Shown here in pieces: positions 56,461-64,000 of a stretch of DNA of 64,000 nucleotides. Position 1 is the stretch's first letter, and each line of letters begins with the position of its first letter. This stretch comes from Protopterus annectens (taxonomy: Eukaryota > Chordata > Ceratodontiformes > Protopteridae): the NCBI RefSeq assembly GCF_019279795.1, contig NC_056750.1, forward strand, positions 826,695,001 to 826,759,000, read 5' to 3'. The notes beneath the pieces were generated by a model. It was not told where the DNA came from. It worked only from the letters and a program-made list of their open reading frames with translations, and ran no database searches. Both the position numbers and the translations under genes were made by a program.

Positions 56461-59400
56461 TATAAAAATCAGAGTTTATTTTTTTTGGCTGATTTCGGAC
56501 ATTTAACTGTAGCGCAGTGGTGCGCAAATGAGATTGTGCCAAAAATAAAAGAAAATGTGAAAAGACAATTTTAAGTGAAATCTGCATTTTGCAATTATAG
56601 TGGGTAGCATGCGGAATCAAAACAATAACAGGTAACACTGGTTGCTAAGGGGAAAGGCTCTGGTGTAGTGGTGTGACAAGGGACTAAGGCAGTGGAGTAT
56701 CCAAATGAGCATAATTTACTAAATCACAAAATGGGAGATCATTGTCTGGCTCAACTTAACCGCGTAGGAGTTATAAGGCAGTGGTGTATGCAGGAGAAGC
56801 AACTGACATGAAAAGGGGGTGTGTCATGCTTGGTGTAAGAACATTGGAGCTCCATGGCTTCCATTTGAGCTTGGCTAAGCACAGCTAAGCATGGGGGTGT
56901 GTCTGAGGCTGTATTTACTTACTCCATGAAATGAGGAGTGTGTTCTCATCCAGGGGAGGGCCAACCCACCAGCTCTTAAACAAAACACCCCCCCTCCTGG
57001 AAATAGAGCTGTTTACATTTAGGCAGTGGGTTTGCACGGCGCACCGTGGGGCTTAAAAAGGGATGGAAATAGGAAGGAAAAACACAGGAAATAGCAGAAT
57101 AAAAGCAATCAAGTACAAATAATATTGCCGGCAGGTAGAATGTACTCTAGTCAGCCAATCATACAGGCAGCATCTGCAGCACAACAGTATAAACTGTGCA
57201 AACACCTTTCAGTCTGGTTTTCCCACAAACTCTGCACCTTTGGTGTACACACTTGGGGGAATTTTGACCAATAAAATGTCAGGGGCTGCTGTCAATTTCA
57301 TACATCAGTATGTGCTAGAGGCTGAGGGTGGTGAGGAGGATAATGCTGACAACTGCCCCAGACTGAGGAGGAGAAGAGTGTTCAGACCCAAGGTAACCTA
57401 CCAGGGGCTACATGATCTGGAGATAGTAGAGCACTACAGGGTGGACAGGGACATACTTCAGTAACTCATCGAGCTGTGCCAGCCTCACCTCAGACCTAGA
57501 GCCAACAGAGGGGAACCCATCCCAGTGGATACCAAGGTATGTGTAGCCTTAAGAATTCTAGTTACAGGTACTTTCCAAAGACCTATTGGGGACATCATGG
57601 GGGTCTCACAGGCATCTACATCCAGGGTACTCCACCAGTTTCTGGATGCCATACCACATGTTGGTGAGCACATTTACTTCCCCAGCACTTGTGAGGAGAG
57701 GATCAGCAATATGTGCCTCTTCCACCATGTAGCAGACTACCCGGAGGTACTGGGTGCCATAGAGTACATTCACATCCACATCAAAGCACCACCCAGTGAA
57801 CAGGGTAGGGTCTACATAAACTACAAGGGCTTTCAATCCATCAACTGCCAGGTCATGTACAATGCCCAGGGCATTATCATTAATGTGTGTGCTGGAAACC
57901 TTGGAAGCTATCACGACTCCCACATATGGCATTCCTCACAGCTGTACCAGGGATTTGCCAGGGGAGACATCCCGTATGGCCATCTGGTGGGGGATGCTAG
58001 CTATGCACTGGAGCCGTGGATGATGACACTCATCGAGGCACACGCACAAACCAGGATCATTATAGAGCATGTGTTTCGGATGCTCAAATCACGGTTCCAC
58101 TGCATTGACATATTTGATGGAGCTCTGCAGTACTCTTCAGCCACACATGCACACATTCTCATAGTATGTGCTATGCTACACAATATGATCCTGCAGAAAC
58201 AGCTGTAGCAGGAACAGCACGGGGAAAGGCCACACAGCCCCCCACCATTGCCAAGGTCCCCACAGGCACAGAGGAACTCAGAGGAGAAACCCCCTGAGCC
58301 AGCTCCTGTAGGCAGATGGAGGTGTGCCCAGTATGCCCTGGCTTTGATAAAGAGGCAATGCATAGCTGACACACTGACACTGTAGAGACCCAGGGACTGA
58401 CACCTCTTTCTGACTCACATACACAGTAAAATGGATGCCACATACATCACACTACCTGTACCTTACCATGTATAGGCAGTGTACTGCATGCATCTGACAT
58501 AGGCAGCCCTGAAGCACCTTCCTGACAACTGCCGCATGCACAAGGTAAGTCAATCTTCTTAACAATAAATGAATGGATTAGTATGTTCTGGTAGCATATC
58601 TGTGGTATTGCTGCATGCATGCAAGGGAATGGGGTGGCCTACTGGGATGGCAGCAGACAACTGACAGCTATGTGGGACACCAGGAAATGTTTGCCAAATA
58701 CTGGCTTCCCCACACTATGCAGTAGTACTCAAGGTGATAAATCTCACTGCAGTATATGTGGGGGGCCAACTAACTGATCACTAGCATGGATGTCATATTG
58801 GAGGTCCCATACTCACCCCTCAGCCTCACCCAGCAAGTGAACTGTAGAAAATCCTAAAGAAATGTCTGGCTAAGGCCCACAATGGTGACAATGATGAAAT
58901 ACCCCTCTACAGACTTACACAGTGATAGCACAGCAGGTCTTGCAGTTGCAGTAAGGCTCTGAAGGGTAAGAAGTCTGAAACACAATGTATGCCATTACAA
59001 TCTGATCTGTGGTCTTTAGTGATATGCCTCTAGTTTCCAAGACAAGGTACAATAGTATGCTAAATGGAACCAAAATATAAAGCAAATATCAGCACAGTCT
59101 GTGCAAATGTGTACAGTTGACAGGTGTGACCCCACACCCATATCCCCATAGAAATGCAGTAACATGTATGTTTGCAGGGAAATAGCAGCAGACCACACAT
59201 TGCCAGGGCTGTCCCAATCAACATGATAACTTGTTGCATGTCCACAATATGCAGGGGTCAATGAGCTATGTATATGTGTGGTTAATACTGTCAGTATGAG
59301 GCCTGCATTTACTCCTGGCTGTTATGTCATAGTGGCCTAGGTTCAGTGCTGTCTTTGACAAGGCCATGTTCCAAGAACTGCAGTGCCAACTATTCTGCAT

Positions 59401-59700
59401 GTCAGGTACACCTATGGTGGGAGTTGTACACACTGCCCAGATATCAATATCTGTTAATGCAGGAAAGCTGTACAGGTTATGGACAGGAGGCCCCACATAT
59501 GGATGGTACACAGCTTGAAGTAACCTACACCGTGCCTACTATACCTCTCAACTGTACAGACATATTGCAGAATGTCATAATTGTGGTCTGTATAATATGA
59601 AATAATGGTTGTCTGGCAATTCACTGGCAAATCACGTAAGACTAAGGTCAGAAAATAATGACAGATTGTAGTGTCAGACTTCATACCCTATAGAAACACG
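56461..59700 (+). mobile_element. PIF/Harbinger element, copy 2
   Basis: Colinear with 15,437-18,990. The left part (aatcaaaacaa, aaaagggggtgtgtcatgct), single promoter unit, transposase and downstream DNA all match. It lacks the SINE and the 150-bp triplication of copy 1. No Myb-like gene was found downstream, and terminal repeats were not identified, so its right end is uncertain. Confidence 0.75.
57240..58208 (+). pseudogene. HARBI1-like Harbinger transposase nuclease, copy 2
   Basis: The frame is open from 57,240 to 58,208 except for one TAA at 57,463 (after DRDILQ), where copy 1 has CAA: a single C-to-T nonsense change. Domains match copy 1: VALRILVTGTFQRPIGDIMG (helix-turn-helix side), GAIEYIHIHIKAP (first catalytic Asp read as Glu), GSYHDSHIWHSS (second Asp), RIIIEHVFRMLKSRFHCIDI (Glu block) and IVCAMLHNMIL near the end. 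About 322 codons, slightly short of the ~350 residues typical of HARBI1. Inactive because of the stop and the altered first Asp. Confidence 0.9.
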
Positions 59701-61085
59701 CATGCTAATGCAAAACCTGTTATTGAATCACCTTTCTAGGTTTGTAAGGCCAATACTTAAAAATGGTCCATATGTTTAGGCCTCTGTCCCTCAATTACTT
59801 ATGGCTTTGTCCAGGTGTCTGGCTCTCAGAAGTTGAGAGGTATGGTGCCTAGTAGGATAGCAGGTACCTGAAGGTCAGTGTACTGCCAGCATATAAAAGG
59901 TTGCCTTTCTGTGTCAGCACTGACAACATGTCACTGGCCAACAGCCATACCCCTGGAATGATACAGGTTTTCATAGAAGGAGCACAAGTATGCCTTGTAT
60001 ATCTGTTCTGCTTGTCCTAACATTGCATTTGCCTGCCAGCTATTTTTAAAACAAGAAAGGGTCATGTCAAAACAGCAATGGCAGACAGTGGGGAAGCAGA
60101 CGTCAAACCCATAAGAGTAAACAAGCAATTACCAAACTGGTCTTCCAACTGTCTGTGTTTGGCAGAACATTATTAACACCCTGTCCCCATGTGTGGGCCT
60201 TTGTCTGACTGTCATATTTGGGACTCTCTAGATATCAGTCTGTGATGGTATGACAGTTATGCCCACATGTAGCCTCATAACATATAGCAACACAAACTGT
60301 CTAAGGACCACAGCAAATGGAGTGGTACAATGATAGACAACCTGCTAAATAGGTACACTCAGAGGTGTGAAGTCCACAACCCTGTGTGCGATGTAATGGC
60401 ATGTACCCTGCCCACATCAGAACTACAAATACATAACAGCAGCCACTGTGGCCAAAGTCTGTGACTGGACTTCAGAAGGACAAAGAGACACACATAAGGG
60501 GAAGGGAAACCACTGACCAGACAAATGGAGAATGTGCACATCAGAAAAGATTGTGCAGTAACATAGGTGCCATGCAGTGTAATGAGTCAGTAAACATCAC
60601 CTGCAAATACACAACACAGGCACAACACACACCTGTGGAGGTCCGCAACAAAACAAAACCCAAACAATGGACACCTCAGAGGCAAAATCACATGAGAACT
60701 CCACAAACCTACACACCACAGACCATGTAGACTCCACACACCAGGGTCTTGCAAACACTAAGGCCTTACCACAAACCCCAAACACCTACCCTACACAGAT
60801 AGGCTAACAGCACTGTCACTCTACCCTGTTCCATACAGACTCTGCAGAGGTGACCCCTGTTGGGCATACAAAGCAATCCAGACCCTGCCTCGCTGGGACT
60901 GTTGCACATCTGGAATTCAAGGCCCACTCCGTCAACCTGTAGGCACAGCATCAACCTGGGCTTTGATATCAGTATAGCTTGTTGGTGTGACAGATACGTG
61001 TACCACACACTCCCCCATCTGTTGAATACACTCCCTGTCAACAGCAAGCCAAGTGCTTCAATACCTCTAGTGATGTGCTCCCTGT
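59701..61085. other. Unannotated DNA with a remnant of the ~1-kb repeat
   Basis: 59,680-59,860 resembles the atgctaa to gtccag-gtct module of the ~1-kb repeats. The rest has no supported gene. The frame that opens at 60,860 starts in non-LINE DNA and only becomes LINE B coding sequence at ~61,090. Confidence 0.5.
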
Positions 61086-61089
61086 ATAA

Positions 61090-62919
61090 ATGCACAATCC
61101 AGAAACTACGTTCCCTCTTAAAATCATCTAAGGCTAGCTTTGAAAGAAAAATTGCTATGGATGCCAAAGATAACCACAAGGCATTCTTTAGCTATGTCAA
61201 GAATCTAAGTGGCAATTCTAAGATCTGCTCGGAGTTAGTGCAGAATGGCACAAAATACACTGAACCGACCGATCTAGCCAACATCCTGGCAGACAGTTTC
61301 AGTGCAAACTTCACACCCCTCTCACCCCCAAAAGGGCCCATAACTATACCAGAAGAATGTAGTGCCCCTGAAATCACAGACACTCAGGTTAAAACAGCCC
61401 TCTCCAAAGCCAATAACACAGCATCAGTGGGACCGTACGGTGTCCCAGGCTGTGTCCTACATGAGCTCAAAGATGAACTAACCCCTCACCTAAACACACT
61501 GTTTAAACTCAGCCTCTCCACAGGCTATGTGCCCAAAGAGTGGTGCACAGCAACGGTTATTCTGCTCCACAAAGGTGGAGCCACAACGGACCCCGGGAAT
61601 TATTGCCCTATAAGCCTGACTAGCTTGGTCTGCAAAGCTATGGAGCGCATCATCATGGATCTCATTAACAGAGATATTGGAAACCAAACATTGGACCCTA
61701 CCCAGTTCGGCTTTGTTAAGAGCAGATCATGCCTCCTAAACCTGGTGGACTAATTTGAGACAGTTACCAAGGCTATAGACGAGGGAAAGGTGGCCCACAC
61801 AGCCTACCTAGGTCTTACAAAGGCCTTCGACACCATTCCCCACTCAGGTATTATAGACAAGCTCACCAGCCTGAACATAAACCCCTACGTCATGAGATGG
61901 GTTGCCAACTGGCTTATGGACAGAACCCACATGGTAAGAGTTGCGGGAGCTAGGTCTGACTCTAAACCGGTTACAAGTGGCATTCCCCAGGGCTCAGTCC
62001 TAGGACCCCTCCTGCTCAGCATATACTTCTCAGAAGTACAGGCAAGCACAGGAGGACTATGGCTGACCAAGTACGCAGATGACTGCAAACTAGGGCTATA
62101 ATTGACTCTCCGGCTGACACAGACATCCTCCAAAGGGTCTCACTGAGACAGATACCTGGTGTCAAAACCATGGCCTCAAGCTAAATGCCAAAAAGTGCAT
62201 AGTCATCCCCTTTGGAAAAACAAAGTACCCACAAACTACCACATAGGTGGTAGCCCCCTAAATACAGAAGACATAATAAGGGATCTGGGGACCCAAGTAG
62301 ATAGTAACCTCTCCTTTGATAATCACATTGCCAAAGTGGTTAGAAAATCCTTCTATGTGGCCCACCTAATCACACAAGGGTTTGCATCCAGATCAAAAGA
62401 GGTAATTGGGCCCCTCTATGCATCACTCATCAGACCCATCATAGAGTACAATGCCCCATTTGGGATGTACCTTACAAGACACCTCAACAACTGGAAAGAC
62501 CACAGAAGTACCTCACCAAGAGGATCACTGGCCTCAAGCAGATGCCTTATGCAGCTCGACTGAAGAAACTCCAGCTGTTCTTGGTTGCATACCGCCTACT
62601 CAAAGGTGATCTCTGCCTGACATACAAGGCCATGTCCTACCCAGAATTGATGGACATGCTCCACCTAAAGAAAACTGTATCCTCTAGAGCCACACGCTCC
62701 AGGGATCTAAACCTCACCACAGCAATAAATAGGACATGCTGGAGTGATAGATTCCTGTCCCAGAGACTTCCCATGCTCTGGAACAAGATTCCAATCTACA
62801 TTAGGCAGAGCTCCTCGCTAACCTTCTTCAAGAGAAACCTTGACGAGTGGATGGGAAATGGAAAGTTTACCCCAGGGATCACTTCAATGGCTCTGCTGGA
62901 CAGAGGCACAGGGAACTAA
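61090..62919 (+). pseudogene. Reverse transcriptase, LINE B copy 3
   Basis: One frame from ~61,090 to 62,101 holds SSKASFERKIAMDAKDNHKA, ATVILLHKGGATTDPGNYCP and QFGFVKSRSCLLNLVD. An in-frame TAA at 61,751 follows, then AYLGLTKAFDTIPHSG (motif A with the first Asp changed to Gly), GIPQGSVLGPLL (motif B) and KYADDCKLG (motif C intact, 62,072-62,083). The C-terminal half lies in shifted frames 62,159-62,563 (NYHIGGSPLNTEDIIRDLGT) and 62,542-62,919 (SRDLNLTTAINRTCWSDRF). The motif A substitution, stop and shifts make it inactive. Confidence 0.9.
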
Positions 62920-63003
62920 TCTAAGGGGGCGGTGAAAGCCAACACATTCTGGCTAGGCTTATAAATGCCTTCGGGCAGATAGCCTAGTACCTACCTATGA
63001 ACC
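61090..63003 (+). mobile_element. LINE family B, copy 3 (5'-truncated)
   Basis: Begins in the endonuclease-RT linker and ends cctagtacctacctatgaac at ~62,998. The 3' end matches copy 2. The esterase and endonuclease are absent, as expected from incomplete reverse transcription. Confidence 0.88.
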
Positions 63004-64000
63004 TATAACTGACATCACCTTGCTGAGCAATGCTGTTAACACTCTAGTACTTCTGGACACACATATTAGTAACCCATTTGAACAGCTACTACAGTCAGTT
63101 ATTTACCTGTAATTCCTGTTGAGAGAACATCTGTTAACAATATATAACAGTTTCTATTAATATTTAGTATCAATTGTCCCTGGATTCGAACCTCTGTGTG
63201 TAAAAAAATGTATATCATACCTAACATTTATCACGCTGAGCTACTGAGCCACTGCTGAGTATTGATTGATAATAGACACCTAGAGCTCACCTGGTAACAA
63301 ACTGTGACCTGGTAATATAGAGGTAGAGTGTCATACAAGACTGCAGTGACATTTGAACACACATGCATGAGATTCATGCATGACTGAGATAGTAGGTGAA
63401 CTGTGTATTAATACTTGGAATGCAGGTGTACACATTTAACCTCTAGTGGATGGCAATATGTGTGATGTGTACAGACCATATCAGAGTGCTGCATTGCTAC
63501 CTGACCCATATACAGTTGCAGATAGTATATTTGCAGTTTACAGCTATTACACTTTCATACTTGCCTGCAGCAACATTAACAAGTTCAGGAATGCATATAG
63601 CTGGAATGCAATGGTTAACACACGACATTCCTGAGAGAAACACACTATAATAACATAGTCATTACTATTCTAGGTTCAGATCTTAGTGCAGAACAAATAT
63701 CATAATGCATTATATCTTGTACTACAGCTCCACATCTACACTTTAGTAAAACAGTCTTTATTGGCTAACCTCCAGTCACTTCATGGTATTATTCCCATGT
63801 TTACTTCACAACACTTGTGATACTCAATTGCTTGACCAACAGCCCAAAATACACACAACATTTGGCAAAACACAGCTTTATTACAGGTGACATGAAACAG
63901 TGATTGGTATACATCTAACAGTCTTTATTGATGAAAACTTTAAATAATGCAGGCATTGAAAGACAGCTGTTATTCCACAATATATGCAGTACTAACTTTA
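63004..64000. other. Unannotated DNA with a SINE head
   Basis: No gene seen. Contains the tRNA-like head described separately. Confidence 0.5.
63172..63262 (-). mobile_element. tRNA-derived SINE head
   Basis: On the minus strand tggctcagtagctcagcg (A-box region of a tRNA-like sequence) is followed by an A/T-rich insert and a perfect B-box-type ggttcgaatcc. The middle is too long and T-rich for a functional tRNA, so a SINE or tRNA pseudogene is more likely. Confidence 0.55.

Noticed and set aside
60860-61090. Protein start at 60,860 for the frame reaching 61,753
   Set aside because: The first ~75 codons are not LINE sequence; homology to LINE B begins at ~61,090, so the ATG is fortuitous.
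63172-63262. Functional tRNA gene on the minus strand
   Set aside because: The perfect B-box is offset by a long T/A-rich insert and no acceptor stem is visible.

Overview
The window looks like repeat-dominated DNA from a large vertebrate genome, most likely a fish, lungfish or amphibian. This is an inference from AT-rich non-coding DNA, long (TA)n, (GT)n and (CA)n tracts, and a mixture of CR1/L2-like and RTE-like LINEs, PIF/Harbinger and Tc1 DNA transposons and tRNA-derived SINEs. I see no host protein-coding gene, rRNA or functional tRNA. Nearly every open reading frame worth reading belongs to a mobile element, and almost all are broken.

Layout. 1-9.19 kb: unannotated DNA with a 15-copy 63-bp minisatellite (2.53-3.47 kb), a 162-bp-arm fold-back element embedded in a (TA)n tract (5.24-5.66 kb) and microsatellites. 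9.19-12.44 kb: a minus-strand LINE of family A (endonuclease plus reverse transcriptase). 12.44-14.72 kb: a plus-strand, decayed LINE of family B (SGNH esterase, endonuclease, start of RT). 15.4-28 kb: a large decayed PIF/Harbinger region holding a HARBI1-like nuclease (16.7-17.9 kb), a Myb/SANT-like second gene on the other strand (27.3-23.3 kb), a tRNA/RTE SINE with perfect 13-bp target duplications, tandem repeats, and a complete 1.6-kb Tc1 element inserted in it. 28.74-44.28 kb: an RTE-like LINE split in two by a 12.7-kb insertion (30,269-42,947).

That insertion is the most interesting part. It consists of three full units and one partial unit of a ~2.65-kb direct repeat, followed by the coding region of a family-A LINE with a 2A-like motif and an (AATA)-rich tail. 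Each full unit carries a TATA box, a short exon, a GTAAGT donor, a ~1.65-kb intron with a TACTAAC branch-site match, and a pyrimidine-rich acceptor. The insertion's first bases are that short exon joined exactly to the acceptor exon with the intron absent. This is the footprint of a spliced RNA that was reverse transcribed. I read the array as tandem, promoter-bearing, intron-containing 5' monomers of the LINE.

44.3-47.0 and 52.2-56.1 kb are colinear diverged copies of one repeat region, with ~1-kb internal units, both ending at a (TA)n tract. Between them lie a minus-strand family-B LINE (47.08-50.42 kb) and a cluster of fold-back/TIR elements set in (TA)n tracts (50.4-51.65 kb). 56.46-59.7 kb is a second Harbinger copy, 61.09-63.0 kb a 5'-truncated family-B LINE, and the last kilobase holds a tRNA-like SINE head.

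Functional logic: the three LINE families supply endonuclease/RT. The SINE at 15.8 kb shares its 3' end with the RTE family and was probably moved by it. The Harbinger nuclease and Myb-like protein form the usual two-gene pair. The fold-back elements carry no protein and would need a transposase from elsewhere.
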